DNA of 35,856 nt from Dehalococcoidia bacterium (GCA_009841045.1 VXMO01000052.1:1-35856), one strand, 5' to 3'. Shown: positions 8,198 through 16,388, counted from the first letter of the stretch. Notes: generated by a model not told the origin, from the sequence alone. A program made the numbers and translations.

Positions 8198-9367
8198 TCA
8201 CTCCCCAATCACTACGGTCTGCGCCCCGTCCGCGCTCATCCTCACCAACTCATCAACGTCCAGTGCAGTCTCCATGCGCTCCGCCTCGTCTATTGAAGAC
8301 CGCAGGATCGGATGTTTCGGCACGAACAGGGAGCAGCAGTCCTCGTCCGGCAGGATCGAAATATCGAACGTTCCCAGGTTCCGGGCCTCAGCGATGATTT
8401 CCTGCTTGTCCATGCCCACAAGCGGCCTCAGCACGGGCATCGTCGCCACCGAATCAATGGTGGCAATGTTCTCCACGGTCTGGCTGGCCACCTGCCCGAT
8501 GCTCTCCCCGGTCACAAGCGCCAATGCATTACCGCGCCGCGCCAGCTCCTCCGCCACCCGCACCATGAACCGCCGATATGCCACCACCCGATACGCCGGG
8601 TTGACTGCCGCGACGATCTGCCGCTGAGCGTCCGCGAAGGGCACAAGGTGAAGCTGTGACCCGAACTGAGATTCGTCCAACACGCGTACAAGGTCTCGTG
8701 CCTTGTCCCGTGATGAACCGTCCACAAGCGGAAAACTGTGAAAGTGAACAAAGTCCACCGTGCATCCACGCCGGAACATCCGCGCCGCCGCCACCGGGGA
8801 ATCGATGCCCCCGGACAGCAGCGCCATAACGTGGCCGGAACTGCCAACCGGCAGCCCGCCCGCGCCCGCAACGGATTCAACGTAGACGAACGCGTCTTTC
8901 TCCCGCACATCCACGCGCAGATCGATGTCCGCCCCGCGCAGCTTGACCGCCGCTCCCGTCTCCTCCTGTACGAGAGTGCCGATCCGCGTGTTCAGATCAA
9001 CCGAGGTCAGCGGATACCGTTTGTCGGAACGTGAAGCCGAAACGCGAAAAGTCTCCGCCCCGTTCCACTCGGCTCGGACAACCTCTCTGACACCCTCAAT
9101 AATCTCCTCGTACTCCAGCCCCGTCCTCAGAGCCGGTGCGATCCGCGCAATTCCGTAAACCCGCGAAAGGGTGCTTAGGGCAGGGGAGACATCCGACCCG
9201 TCCGGCAGATCCACGCGAATCTGGCTGCGTTCCTGTCGAACAGGATGGTCCAACCCCGCGCGTGCCAGCGCCTTGCGCACATTGGTAGCCAGCGCGCCGG
9301 TGAACACGCTGCGGTTCTTCCCCTTGAGCGCCACCTCGTGGTAGCGAATCAGCAGGTGTCTTGACAT
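8198..9367 (-). CDS. thiI: tRNA 4-thiouridine synthase ThiI
   Basis: Transfers sulfur to uridine 8 of tRNA after ATP activation; in some bacteria it also serves thiazole synthesis. The 389-residue protein begins RHLLIRYHEVALKGKNR, typical of the N-terminal ferredoxin-like/THUMP part. It has the PP-loop SGGIDS at 185-190, then VTGESIGQVASQT, and a conserved DEDCCSLFVPKHP stretch. There is no C-terminal rhodanese domain, so sulfur must come from a partner, as in Gram-positive-type ThiI. The start at 9367 is chosen from the family N-terminus. The frame is open further upstream; an ATG at 9403 is a real alternative because GGAG sits only one base before the ATG at 9367. Confidence 0.93.
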   Translation of the reverse strand: MSRHLLIRYHEVALKGKNRSVFTGALATNVRKALARAGLDHPVRQERSQIRVDLPDGSDVSPALSTLSRVYGIARIAPALRTGLEYEEIIEGVREVVRAEWNGAETFRVSASRSDKRYPLTSVDLNTRIGTLVQEETGAAVKLRGADIDLRVDVREKDAFVYVESVAGAGGLPVGSSGHVMALLSGGIDSPVAAARMFRRGCTVDFVHFHSFPLVDGSSRDKARDLVRVLDESQFGSQLHLVPFADAQRQIVAAVNPAYRVVAYRRFMVRVAEELARRGNALALVTGESIGQVASQTVENIATIDSVATMPVLRPLVGMDKQEIIAEARNLGTFDISILPDEDCCSLFVPKHPILRSSIDEAERMETALDVDELVRMSADGAQTVVIGE

Positions 9368-9421
9368 TCTCCGTACGCCATCCTGTGTTGCAGCACTGCC
9401 CATCAATACTAACCCCTCTCC

Positions 9422-9451
9422 TTGACACGTAATTGAGCGGCGGCGTACAGT
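9422..9451 (+). promoter_or_regulatory. promoter of YHS-like small gene
   Basis: TTGACA (9422-9427) and TACAGT (9446-9451) are 18 bases apart, a near-consensus housekeeping promoter. The predicted start near 9458 leaves a 43-base leader carrying the GGGGGAG ribosome site. It lies in the divergent gap with thiI. Confidence 0.65.
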
Positions 9452-9500
9452 CGGCATGACTTTATTGCCGTGAACACGCAGAAAGTGGGGGAGTGGGGAC

Positions 9501-9704
9501 ATGCCTGAGACTGATCCTGTTACCGGGTACGAGTTTTCCGACAGCGAGGTTACGGAGATCGACAACGGCAACAACCGCGTCGGAACCAAGTTCCGGCACG
9601 ATGGCAGGTGGTACTACTTCAGGAGCCTGTCCGAGCGGCAGAAGTTCATTGGCAACCCCGAGGCGTATCTCGGCGGCGGCGAGGATTCTGACAGCAACGA
9701 CTAG
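9501..9704 (+). CDS. YHS-domain-like small protein lacking the cysteines
   Basis: A 67-residue acidic cytoplasmic protein. The layout DPVTG (5-9), then RWYYFRSLSERQKF and NPEAYL, matches the YHS domain pattern. That pattern normally reads DPVCG, then YYFCS..C...F and NPE.Y, and binds metal through cysteines. Here every cysteine is replaced (Thr8, Arg and Ser), so metal binding in the usual way is impossible. It has its own near-consensus promoter and a GGGGAG ribosome site. The assignment rests on pattern recognition by eye. Function is unknown; a fold-only or partner-binding role is possible. Confidence 0.6.
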   Translation: MPETDPVTGYEFSDSEVTEIDNGNNRVGTKFRHDGRWYYFRSLSERQKFIGNPEAYLGGGEDSDSND

Positions 9705-9710
9705 GCGCGC

Positions 9711-11171
9711 TCACACTGCGGGCGCGGGCGCAAGCTCGTCAACAAGGTCCCAATAGGCTGTCGACAACGACGGATCCCGATCGTTCAGATAATCACCGAG
9801 TGTGGGAACAATCAGCACGTTCGGAATGATTCCTGTGTCCTGGATCTGACGCCCTGACGGCGTATGCCATCTGGAGACGGTCACGTACAGGGCGGAGCCG
9901 TCACTCAGTTCCTGGAACGCCTGCACGCTGCCCTTGCCGAACGTTTGCGTCCCATACACCGTGGCGCGGCCATGGTCCTGCAATGCTCCCGCCACAACTT
10001 CGGACGCGCTCGCCGAGAATCCGTTGACCAGCACCGCAAGCGGCAGTTCATAGGCCTGCCCGTCCTCGTCAACCTCCCATTCGATGCGGCGACCCTCCCG
10101 CGTCATCTCGTACATCGCGAGTCCCTCAGGCACGAACTCCCCAATGATGCTGACCGCGCCGGACAGCGACCCGCCCGGGTTGTACCGAACGTCTAGGATC
10201 AGTCCCTCGATATCCCGGGCAAGGAGCGTTCCCAGCGCCTCCTCGAAATCATCCCCCGTCTCGCGGTGGAAGCGTTCCACTCGTATGTAGCCAATCGGTG
10301 GTCGATCGGTATCCTCCCCAAAGATCCGCGTTTCGATTGACGTTGGAACCACTCCGCGCATGACCGTGACGCTCATCTGGGAATCGGGATCATCCCAGGG
10401 CCGCCGAATCTCAAGCACAACCTCCGTGCCGCTCTCGCCCTTGACGATTTCCACCAGTTCGTCCACGGGCATCCCCGTCACGTCCTCACCGTCTACTGAC
10501 ACGATGCCGTCGCCCGCCAGCAGGCCCGCTGCCTCTGCCGGGCCGCCAATGAACACGTTTGAAATCACATTGATATCGTCTGTCCGCCCCACCCGCGCCC
10601 CGATGCCCTCGTACGAGCTCTCCGCGAAAAACTCCTGTGCATCTTCATACTGTCCGGAATCCAAAAACGTCAGGGCAGGGTCCTCACCGCGCACGAACAG
10701 CCCCCGTCGCGCGGCCTCCGTCACCTCCTCAAGCGACGCGTCAGGATACTCCCTCTCAAGGATCTGCATCGCCCGCCAAATATCCTCTAGTCCGTCCGGC
10801 ACACCGGACGGCGCCTCCTCGTCAAAGTTTTCCACTTCGGACAGGATGCGTTCGGCCGTATTGAAGCCACGCTCGCCGGACGCCGCAATGGTCATGAAGT
10901 AGATGGTGCGGTCGATGTCGTCCTGGTCGGGGCGCAATGGAACGCCCGCGGTCTCCTCGAAGACGCGCATCGCCTCCGTGAGAATGCCGAAGTTCCCCGG
11001 GCCGCCGAACGACACCCGTTCAGCGTCCGACGCCACGAACGTCTCCCGCGCGCCGGCAACAAGAATGATGAACGTCAGGAGCAGGGTCACCCCAACGGTA
11101 AATGACAGCGCGCGGCCGGGGTTCGGTCGAGGCTCAGGGCGACGTTCAGGTTCAGGGTGATACAGATTCAT
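9711..11171 (-). CDS. ctpA: C-terminal processing peptidase (S41 family, PDZ)
   Basis: Membrane-anchored serine protease of the CtpA/Prc family acting outside the cytoplasm. From the N-terminus it shows a proline/arginine-rich cytoplasmic stub, one membrane anchor (about 22-40), and a helical region. A PDZ domain follows ([27 protein letters not shown]). The S41 core carries the catalytic Ser388 in SASASEV and Lys413 in TFGKGS, 25 residues apart as in E. coli Prc. Length is 486 residues. It is divergent from hflX, with a symmetric promoter region between them, and convergent with the YHS-like gene six bases away. Confidence 0.93.
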   Translation of the reverse strand: MNLYHPEPERRPEPRPNPGRALSFTVGVTLLLTFIILVAGARETFVASDAERVSFGGPGNFGILTEAMRVFEETAGVPLRPDQDDIDRTIYFMTIAASGERGFNTAERILSEVENFDEEAPSGVPDGLEDIWRAMQILEREYPDASLEEVTEAARRGLFVRGEDPALTFLDSGQYEDAQEFFAESSYEGIGARVGRTDDINVISNVFIGGPAEAAGLLAGDGIVSVDGEDVTGMPVDELVEIVKGESGTEVVLEIRRPWDDPDSQMSVTVMRGVVPTSIETRIFGEDTDRPPIGYIRVERFHRETGDDFEEALGTLLARDIEGLILDVRYNPGGSLSGAVSIIGEFVPEGLAMYEMTREGRRIEWEVDEDGQAYELPLAVLVNGFSASASEVVAGALQDHGRATVYGTQTFGKGSVQAFQELSDGSALYVTVSRWHTPSGRQIQDTGIIPNVLIVPTLGDYLNDRDPSLSTAYWDLVDELAPAPAV

Positions 11172-11183
11172 AACCTGCCCCCC

Positions 11184-11245
11184 ATTTTACGCGCGCCGGG
11201 TAGTCATACCCACCAGGTGGGTTCCGTGTCGTTGCATCGTATACT
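11184..11245. promoter_or_regulatory. symmetric divergent promoter/operator between ctpA and hflX
   Basis: A perfect 15-base palindrome, ACCCACC-A-GGTGGGT (11208-11222), sits exactly between two -10-like boxes. These are TAAAAT on the minus strand (11189-11184) for ctpA and TATACT on the plus strand (11240-11245) for hflX. The gaps are 18 and 17 bases, so the palindrome arms (GTGGGT on each strand) occupy both -35 positions. It could be a shared activator or repressor site. A second small inverted repeat, GACGGT-A-ACCGTC (11265-11277), lies in the hflX leader. Confidence 0.55.
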
Positions 11246-11300
11246 TGAACGCACAACGACCCTCGACGGTAACCGTCATGAGCAACAGACATGGAGGCAG

Positions 11301-12494
11301 ATGAGCAAGAGACGCAGTGGTGACAGACACGGATCGAACGGACACTACACCGTTCGGCCTGAGGTCACTGCGCGCCCGCCGGAGCGCGCGCTGCTCATCG
11401 GCGCGGCAGTCAAGAGTAGAGGAGCGGCTTGGGCGCTCGATGAGTCCCTTGAAGAACTCAACGCCCTCGCCCAGAGCGCCGGCGCCACCGTCGTGGCCGT
11501 TGAGCGCCAGCGACTCGATCGATTCACCCCGCACTACATGGGCAGCGGCAAGCTCGACGAAATGCTCCTTCTCGCCCGCGACGAGAAAATATCCACCGTC
11601 ATCCTCGACGACGAGCTAACACCAACGCAGCAGCGCAACCTTGAAGAGTCGTTCAAGGTCAAGGTGCTGGACAGAACGGCGCTGATCCTGGACATCTTCG
11701 CCCAGCGCGCCCAGTCCATGGAGGGTCGCCTGCAGGTTGAATTAGCGCAGCACGAATACCTGCTGCCACGTATTCGCGGGCAGTGGAGCCACCTTGAGCG
11801 CCTTGGCGGCGGCATCGGAACTCGGGGTCCCGGCGAATCACAGCTGGAAACGGACCGTCGCCTTGTTCGCAACCGCATCCATCGGCTAAAGGGGCAGTTG
11901 GAGGACGTGCGCCGCCGCCGCGCCCAACACCGTGAATCCCGCAAGAACAAGGGCCTGCCCACCGTCTCTCTCATCGGCTACACAAACGCTGGCAAGAGCA
12001 CGCTGATGAACGCTCTAACACGTGCCGACGTGCTTGCTGAGGATAAGCCGTTCGCAACGCTTGACCCCGTAACACGCATGATGCGCCTCCCGGCCGGAGG
12101 CGAAGGACTGCTCACGGACACGGTCGGCTTTATCCAGAAACTCCCGCACAGCCTCGTAGCTGCCTTCCGCGCAACGCTTGAGGAACTCGAGGACGCCGAC
12201 CTTCTCCTCCACGTCGCGGACGCCAACGCGCCTGCGGCGTCGATGCACTACAAGTCGGTGCTCTCGCTGCTTACTGAGCTTGAAGTGGCGGACAAGCCGC
12301 GCATCCTCGTCATGAACAAGATGGATCTTGTTGATGCCGAGTCGTCACCGGAGTACCGCGCCCTCGTTGATCAGGCCTTGAACAAGACTCCCGATCTCGC
12401 CATCATCCCCGTATCAGCGCTTTCAGGCCGCGGCCTCGACGACCTCCGCACCGCCATTGAGTTCAACCTCGCCTCATCCCCCATGTCATTCTGA
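11301..12494 (+). CDS. hflX: ribosome-associated GTPase HflX
   Basis: GTPase that binds and can split stalled 70S ribosomes. The 397-residue protein has the N-terminal HflX domain with [14 protein letters not shown] and a Gly-rich [15 protein letters not shown] segment. A basic coiled coil ([18 protein letters not shown]) precedes the G domain, which has P-loop GYTNAGKS at 226-233, the switch-region [15 protein letters not shown] and VSALSG. The ATG at 11301 is preferred because GGAGG lies three bases upstream and residues before it are not conserved-looking. The last three residues (MSF) and the stop are encoded by repeat C2, so the C-terminus has been set by repeat sequence. Confidence 0.94.
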   Translation: MSKRRSGDRHGSNGHYTVRPEVTARPPERALLIGAAVKSRGAAWALDESLEELNALAQSAGATVVAVERQRLDRFTPHYMGSGKLDEMLLLARDEKISTVILDDELTPTQQRNLEESFKVKVLDRTALILDIFAQRAQSMEGRLQVELAQHEYLLPRIRGQWSHLERLGGGIGTRGPGESQLETDRRLVRNRIHRLKGQLEDVRRRRAQHRESRKNKGLPTVSLIGYTNAGKSTLMNALTRADVLAEDKPFATLDPVTRMMRLPAGGEGLLTDTVGFIQKLPHSLVAAFRATLEELEDADLLLHVADANAPAASMHYKSVLSLLTELEVADKPRILVMNKMDLVDAESSPEYRALVDQALNKTPDLAIIPVSALSGRGLDDLRTAIEFNLASSPMSF

Positions 12495-12513
12495 GCGCAG
12501 CGAAGAATCCAAA
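12484..12513 (+). repeat. hairpin repeat, family C (copy C2)
   Basis: ATTCT-GAGCGCAGCGA-AGAAT hairpin. It overlaps the 3' ends of hflX (+) and the Nudix gene (-) and contains both stop codons. Confidence 0.85.
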
Positions 12514-12965
12514 GCGTCGCCCAACCACTTCAGGTAAAGCCGCGTACACAACGACCCTCGCCGCGCCGCCTCCCGCAGCTCGTCCGGCGCCGCCCAACGC
12601 CAATCCTCGTAAAGCGTGACCGTCGATTCCGAATCAACAGAACGCGCAGGCAATGAGACGGGCAGGGGTGAATCCTCATCCCAATCGAGAGCATAGACCG
12701 TCATCGACTGAGAACTCGCGCCATCATCGCGCCGCCCCTCACTGATTCGCGTAAGACCCTCTGCGGGCACCCGAAGCCCCAACTTGTCCCTCAGAACACG
12801 CGCCGCGGCTTCGTCCTCCGATTCGCCGTCCCGTGCAGTCGCCGCGGGCAACCCCCACAACCCGCCGAGCGGATCATCCGGGGAATCTGGCCGCAGAACA
12901 GCGACTACGCGCTCAGCGCCGTCCGCCTGCGCGCAACGAATTGCCACGGACACAGAACGCTTCAT
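12486..12965 (-). CDS. Nudix-fold protein with degenerate Nudix box
   Basis: A 159-residue protein with the overall Nudix hydrolase layout: VAIRCAQ start strand, GGLWGLPA, Nudix box region 42-64, and a late [12 protein letters not shown]. Against the consensus G-x5-E-x7-REU-x-EE-x-GU it keeps Glu48, Arg56 and Gly63. The metal-binding positions read Val57, Asp60 and Lys61 and the first Gly is Ala42. Hydrolase activity is therefore doubtful. The ATG at 12965 is chosen because residues upstream in the open frame are encoded by repeat A1. Its stop lies inside repeat C2. Substrate unknown; a MutT-like ancestor is likely. Confidence 0.75.
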   Translation of the reverse strand: MKRSVSVAIRCAQADGAERVVAVLRPDSPDDPLGGLWGLPAATARDGESEDEAAARVLRDKLGLRVPAEGLTRISEGRRDDGASSQSMTVYALDWDEDSPLPVSLPARSVDSESTVTLYEDWRWAAPDELREAARRGSLCTRLYLKWLGDALDSSLRSE

Positions 12966-12974
12966 TCTCTCCCT

Positions 12975-13023
12975 CGTCATTCCCGCGAAAGCGGGAATCC
13001 AGTGCGGCGCGCAGCGCCGCCTC
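12975..13023 (+). repeat. double-hairpin repeat, family A (copy A1)
   Basis: First hairpin ATTCCCGC-GAAA-GCGGGAAT at 12979-12998 with a GAAA tetraloop. Second hairpin GCGGCGC-GCA-GCGCCGC at 13004-13020. It lies just upstream of the Nudix start. Confidence 0.88.
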
Positions 13024-13209
13024 CACTCGCCATCCAACCCCTAAAACTGACGGGCAGTGGAGTATCAGCCCGCTTTCCTGCGCTCCATATCTAACTTCGC
13101 ACAATAGATATTATGTCGCTTATCAAATAGGAACGAACAAACTCAACCCAACCTGACTGGGGATTCCCGTCGTTGACATCCCTCAACACCCGACCCCACG
13201 ATAAGCACC

Positions 13210-13587
13210 ATGAACAAAGTCTACCGAAACTACATCATCGGCCTCGTCGCCGTCGGATTTATCGTCCTGAACCCGCTCCACCTGCCGTGGTCGATGCAAT
13301 GGGTCATCGAAAACCAGGCCGGCACTCCTCTCGGCGACTTCGTCGCAATGTATGAGTCACAGATCATCGTCGGCGCGACCGTTTACTTCACGGCGGTAAT
13401 GATTCCCGTTTACATCTGGCTGTGGCGGCGCAGGCGTAATGCCGGCCAAACTCCTCGTAGAGAAGCCCCCGCGCCTGCTGAAGACCTGGAGCCCGGCGAG
13501 CCGACCTACCGCGGCCCCGGCGGCGGCAAACGCCTTCCCCCCAGCATGAGGCCCAGCGCGAGCCGCCGGAGACGCCGCAGGCGCTAA
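13210..13587 (+). CDS. two-pass membrane protein with Arg-rich tail
   Basis: No family recognised. The 125-residue product has two predicted membrane helices (about 9-28 and 52-71). The second is followed by WRRRR and a proline-rich cytoplasmic tail that ends in a run of arginines. The positive-inside rule places both ends in the cytoplasm, with the loop between the helices outside. Upstream is TTGACA at 13173-13178 but no good -10 at the right distance, and there is no strong ribosome site. The Mrr-like gene starts 12 bases after its stop, so the two probably work together. The arginine tail could bind nucleic acid or lipid; that is speculation. Confidence 0.7.
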   Translation: MNKVYRNYIIGLVAVGFIVLNPLHLPWSMQWVIENQAGTPLGDFVAMYESQIIVGATVYFTAVMIPVYIWLWRRRRNAGQTPRREAPAPAEDLEPGEPTYRGPGGGKRLPPSMRPSASRRRRRRR

Positions 13588-13599
13588 TCATCCGCCGCC

Positions 13600-14112
13600 A
13601 TGAGGCGTTACGAACCCGAAACAGTCAAAGACGTCGTTCTCGGCTACCTTGGGCGCGGCGGCTACATGCTGCCCACCAACGATTCCGGCGAGGAGCCGCC
13701 CATCGGCGATCTCATTATCCTCCATGGTCGCGGCCACCGCGCCATCGCGCGATTCGAGTTCGGTGTGTCGCCCGAGAAACTCAACCCGTCCGTCGTGGAG
13801 GAGTTCAGCAACCAAAAGGACTCGCTTCAGGCGACGGCTGCCTTTCTAATCACTGACGGAGAACTTTCGGACGCCGCACGCGAGCGTGTGGAGGAGGCTG
13901 GTGTCACTGTTATCGCCGGCAAATCACTGGAAAACCTGGTTCTGGCCTACCGAGGCGCCACGTGGCCGCCTCTAAGACGACCGGAAGAACCGTTGCCGCT
14001 CCAGAAATACATCCCGTGGTTCGTCGGTATCTCGCTGGTGCTGATCGTGGCTATCGTGTTGGCGCTGATCTCATTCGAACTGACCATCAGACCGCCGGAC
14101 CTTGGAGGCTAG
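13600..14112 (+). CDS. membrane-anchored protein with Mrr/restriction-endonuclease-like domain
   Basis: A 170-residue protein. Residues 1-115 resemble the Mrr-type PD-(D/E)xK fold: GDLIILHGRGHRAIARFEFG, then FLITDGELSDAARERVEEAG and VTVIAGKSLENLV. The last pattern parallels the end of Mrr catalytic domains (ITNG..S..A.....GV.LIDG..L). The expected Q-x-K of the active site reads RFEF, so nuclease activity is uncertain and may be lost. Residues about 134-158 form one membrane helix with a short outer tail. The gene lies 12 bases downstream of a small membrane protein gene. The family call is by eye and only moderately sure. Its stop overlaps the dtd stop by four bases, convergent. Confidence 0.6.
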   Translation: MRRYEPETVKDVVLGYLGRGGYMLPTNDSGEEPPIGDLIILHGRGHRAIARFEFGVSPEKLNPSVVEEFSNQKDSLQATAAFLITDGELSDAARERVEEAGVTVIAGKSLENLVLAYRGATWPPLRRPEEPLPLQKYIPWFVGISLVLIVAIVLALISFELTIRPPDLGG

Positions 14113-14573
14113 CCGCGTCTCGCCCGCTGCCTGTCCGCGCTGTCGATAATAATCGTCACCGGCCCGTCGTTGACCAGCTCTACGTCCATAATCGCTCCGA
14201 AGCGTCCCGTCTCGACCGTCAACCCCTGCCCGCGCAGCTCAGTGACCAGCAGTTCATAGAGCCGCTCAGCCTCCGCGGGCTGCGCTGCCTCCAGGAAGCT
14301 CGGCCTCCGTCCCTTGCGCGTATCTGCGTACAGAGTGAACTGGCTGACCACAAGCGCCGAGCCGCCCGTCTCCATAACGGAACTCTCGAAATGCTTGTCA
14401 CCATCGGCAATGATGCGAAGGTTTGGAATCTTGCCCGCGAGATAACGGACATCGTCCTCGGTGTCGCCGTCCTTCACACCGGCCAGGATCAGCGCGCCCT
14501 GCCCGATCTCCCCAACAATCTCGGCGTCAACGCGCGCACTCGCCCGTGAAACCCGCTGAATAACAACCCGCAT
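14109..14573 (-). CDS. dtd: D-aminoacyl-tRNA deacylase
   Basis: Cytoplasmic editing enzyme that hydrolyses D-amino acids (and glycine misattached to tRNA-Ala) from tRNA. The 154-residue product has the family length and start (MRVVIQRVSRASARV), the catalytic SQFTLYADTRKGRRPSF motif, and the C-terminal NDGPVT motif (about 135-140) that forms the chiral proofreading site. An A-B composite repeat lies between its start and the FmdB genes. Confidence 0.95.
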   Translation of the reverse strand: MRVVIQRVSRASARVDAEIVGEIGQGALILAGVKDGDTEDDVRYLAGKIPNLRIIADGDKHFESSVMETGGSALVVSQFTLYADTRKGRRPSFLEAAQPAEAERLYELLVTELRGQGLTVETGRFGAIMDVELVNDGPVTIIIDSADRQRARRG

Positions 14574-14590
14574 CAGCTACCCCGCCCATT

Positions 14591-14636
14591 CGTCATTCCC
14601 GCGAAAGCGGGAATCCAGTACGGCGCGCAGCGCCGT
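14591..14636 (+). repeat. double-hairpin repeat, family A (copy A2)
   Basis: First hairpin ATTCCCGC-GAAA-GCGGGAAT at 14595-14614, second hairpin ACGGCGC-GCA-GCGCCGT at 14620-14636. Copy B1 follows four bases later. Confidence 0.88.
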
Positions 14637-14640
14637 CCCT

Positions 14641-14680
14641 CCGTTCGCCCTGAGCGTAGTCGAAGGGGGCTCCCGAACGG
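14641..14680 (+). repeat. hairpin repeat, family B variant (copy B1)
   Basis: Outer arms CCGTTCG (14641-14647) and CGAACGG (14674-14680) enclose CCCT-GAGCGTAGTCGA-AGGG. The loop is like that of family C, linking the two families. Confidence 0.8.
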
Positions 14681-14702
14681 GGACCAAGCGTAATCGCAGA
14701 AC

Positions 14703-15017
14703 CTAATGCGGATGGGGATGCGGGTGCGGATGAGAGTGCTCAGAAGCGCCGTTGGACGAGTGGTCGTGATCATCGCCACCACCGCCGGAATCACCGCCGG
14801 CGTCTCCTGAGTCCTTGGCAGGCGGCTGTCCCGTCTTCCTGCCGCCGTAATCATTCACATAGAAACCGCTGCCCTTGAACACGACGGCGGGCATGGAGAT
14901 ACGCTGCTTCCCTTTGCCGCCGCATGTCGGGCATGTCGCTACTCGAGGGTCGTGATACCCCTGCCGCACGGTGAATTCGTGCGGGCAGTCTTCGCACACG
15001 TAGTCATACATCGGCAT
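14703..15017 (-). CDS. FmdB-family zinc-ribbon protein with His-rich tail
   Basis: A 104-residue small protein. The N-terminal 45 residues are the FmdB regulatory-protein zinc ribbon: MYDYVCEDCPHEF with Cys8 and Cys11, then CPTCGGKGKQRI with the second Cys pair. After FKGSGFYVNDYG the sequence becomes low-complexity: a glycine/aspartate-rich linker and a C-terminal HSHPHPHPHPH. The histidine tail could hold extra metal ions. It is the second gene of a tandem pair with a paralogue 69 bases upstream. FmdB proteins were named from a formamidase locus; their molecular role is poorly defined. Confidence 0.88.
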   Translation of the reverse strand: MPMYDYVCEDCPHEFTVRQGYHDPRVATCPTCGGKGKQRISMPAVVFKGSGFYVNDYGGRKTGQPPAKDSGDAGGDSGGGGDDHDHSSNGASEHSHPHPHPHPH

Positions 15018-15086
15018 GGTTGTTAGTCCCGTTTGGTGCTGATCAGTACGAAAATATCCGATGGAAAGCGGAATGGCTGCGGCTGT

Positions 15087-15353
15087 CTAGTACGCGCCCA
15101 CTCCCGTGTCCGGATCCATCTTGCCCTGGTCCTCGGCCTCCGCCTTGCGGTTCCAATAGCTGCCGAAGCCGGTCTTCTTCTGCTCGCTGGTATAGAATCC
15201 GTCCGCGTTGTACACAACCTGCGGAACGTGCAGCACCCGCTTGCTCTCCGCATTGCACGTCGGACACGGTGCAACGGGCTCCGCATCGAAACTCTGTCGA
15301 AGCTCAAAGCGCAGGTCGCACTCTGGGCAATCATAGTCGTATCGTGGTGCCAT
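15087..15353 (-). CDS. FmdB-family zinc-ribbon protein
   Basis: An 88-residue paralogue of the neighbouring FmdB gene. It has two CxxC pairs (YDYDCPECDLRFEL and APCPTCNAESKRV) followed by VVYNADGFYTSEQKK, without the histidine tail. The ATG at 15353 fits the family N-terminus and has GGGGAAA upstream; the frame stays open 10 codons further to another ATG. It is transcribed divergently from rpsB from a strong predicted promoter (TTGACC-17-TACAAT) that overlaps a palindrome. Confidence 0.88.
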   Translation of the reverse strand: MAPRYDYDCPECDLRFELRQSFDAEPVAPCPTCNAESKRVLHVPQVVYNADGFYTSEQKKTGFGSYWNRKAEAEDQGKMDPDTGVGAY

Positions 15354-15379
15354 TGGTTTCCCCGTTTTTCCTATCAGCG

Positions 15380-15417
15380 GCACATAAGATTGTATGTGCG
15401 CCCGTATCTGAGGTCAA
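15380..15417 (-). promoter_or_regulatory. fmdB-pair promoter with overlapping palindrome
   Basis: On the minus strand TTGACC (15417-15412) and TACAAT (15394-15389) are 17 bases apart. The -10 box lies inside an inverted repeat, GCACATA-N6-TATGTGC (15380-15399), a plausible repressor site. Confidence 0.7.
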
Positions 15418-15439
15418 CCTGAGTAGCTCATGCCCTGCA

Positions 15440-15448
15440 TGCTATACT
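15440..15448 (+). promoter_or_regulatory. rpsB extended -10 promoter
   Basis: TGC-TATACT is an extended -10 element; no good -35 is visible. The predicted start near 15455 leaves about 31 bases of leader before the TTG start codon of rpsB. Confidence 0.6.
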
Positions 15449-15485
15449 GAGCCGGATAGACAGTGCGGATTCAAAGGGGTGGCTC

Positions 15486-16307
15486 TTGACGACTGACGGT
15501 GGGACAACAACGGCCGGCGAGGATACGGCAACGATTCAGGCAACGGCGGACACGCCGCCGATTCCCGAAAACGGCGATAAGCCTGAAATCACCATGAAGA
15601 GCCTGCTGGAGGCCGGAGTTCATTTCGGACATCCCACCCGCCGCTGGCACCCCAAGATGAAGCCGTTTGTGTTCACGCAGCGCAACGGCATCCACATCAT
15701 CGATCTCCAGAAGACCCTCAATCGCCTTGAGGCCGCCGCCGAGTTCGTCCGTGAGGTTGCAAAGTCCGGCAAGAAGGTGCTCTTTGTCGGCACCAAAAAG
15801 CAGGCGCAGGACGCAATCTCGTCCGAGGCCACCCGCGCAGATCAGCCGTGGGTCAACCAGCGTTGGCTGGGCGGCACCCTCACCAACTTCCGCACCATTC
15901 AGTCACGCATCGACTACCTTGTCCGGCAGGAGGATCGCCGCTCCAAGGGAGAATTCGCCTTCCTGCCCAAGAAGGAGGCCGGACGCCTTGAGGACCGCAT
16001 CGCCAAGCTCAACCGCTATCTCGGCGGCATCAAGGAGATGACCGAGATGCCGGGTGCCATCTATGTGATCGATGCTGCCCGCGAAAAGATCGCAATCGCC
16101 GAGGGGCGCAAGATGGGCATTCCCATCGTCGCCATCGCGGACACGGACTGCAATGTTGACCTCATTGACTACCCCATCCCCGGCAATGATGACGCCATCC
16201 GCGCCCTCCGCCTGATGACCTCCCACATCGCCGACGCCATCATTGAGGGCGCAACCGAAGGGCAGAACATGAGGCAGGAAGGTGAGGCCGCCACAGCGAC
16301 CACCTGA
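15486..16307 (+). CDS. rpsB: 30S ribosomal protein S2
   Basis: Structural protein of the small ribosomal subunit. The body shows [57 protein letters not shown] and [29 protein letters not shown], all typical. The 273-residue length includes a Thr/Ala-rich N-terminal extension of about 36 residues before the usual start. The TTG is chosen because an AAAGGGGTGG ribosome site lies just upstream, whereas the internal ATG (residue 37) has none. It heads the conserved rpsB-tsf-pyrH-frr operon. Confidence 0.96.
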   Translation: MTTDGGTTTAGEDTATIQATADTPPIPENGDKPEITMKSLLEAGVHFGHPTRRWHPKMKPFVFTQRNGIHIIDLQKTLNRLEAAAEFVREVAKSGKKVLFVGTKKQAQDAISSEATRADQPWVNQRWLGGTLTNFRTIQSRIDYLVRQEDRRSKGEFAFLPKKEAGRLEDRIAKLNRYLGGIKEMTEMPGAIYVIDAAREKIAIAEGRKMGIPIVAIADTDCNVDLIDYPIPGNDDAIRALRLMTSHIADAIIEGATEGQNMRQEGEAATATT

Positions 16308-16388
16308 CGCCCCCTGCCCTGACCCAAAGCAATCTGACAAGACACAAACCTGCAACCACGCAAGGTTTCAATAAGAAAGAGCACTAAC

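Noticed and set aside
9368-9589. Long N-terminal extension of ThiI
   Set aside because: The extra residues overlap the divergent YHS-like gene and its promoter and do not resemble the ThiI N-terminus.
12966-13037. N-terminal extension of the Nudix protein
   Set aside because: It is translation of repeat A1 (HWIPAFAGMT-type sequence), not conserved protein sequence.
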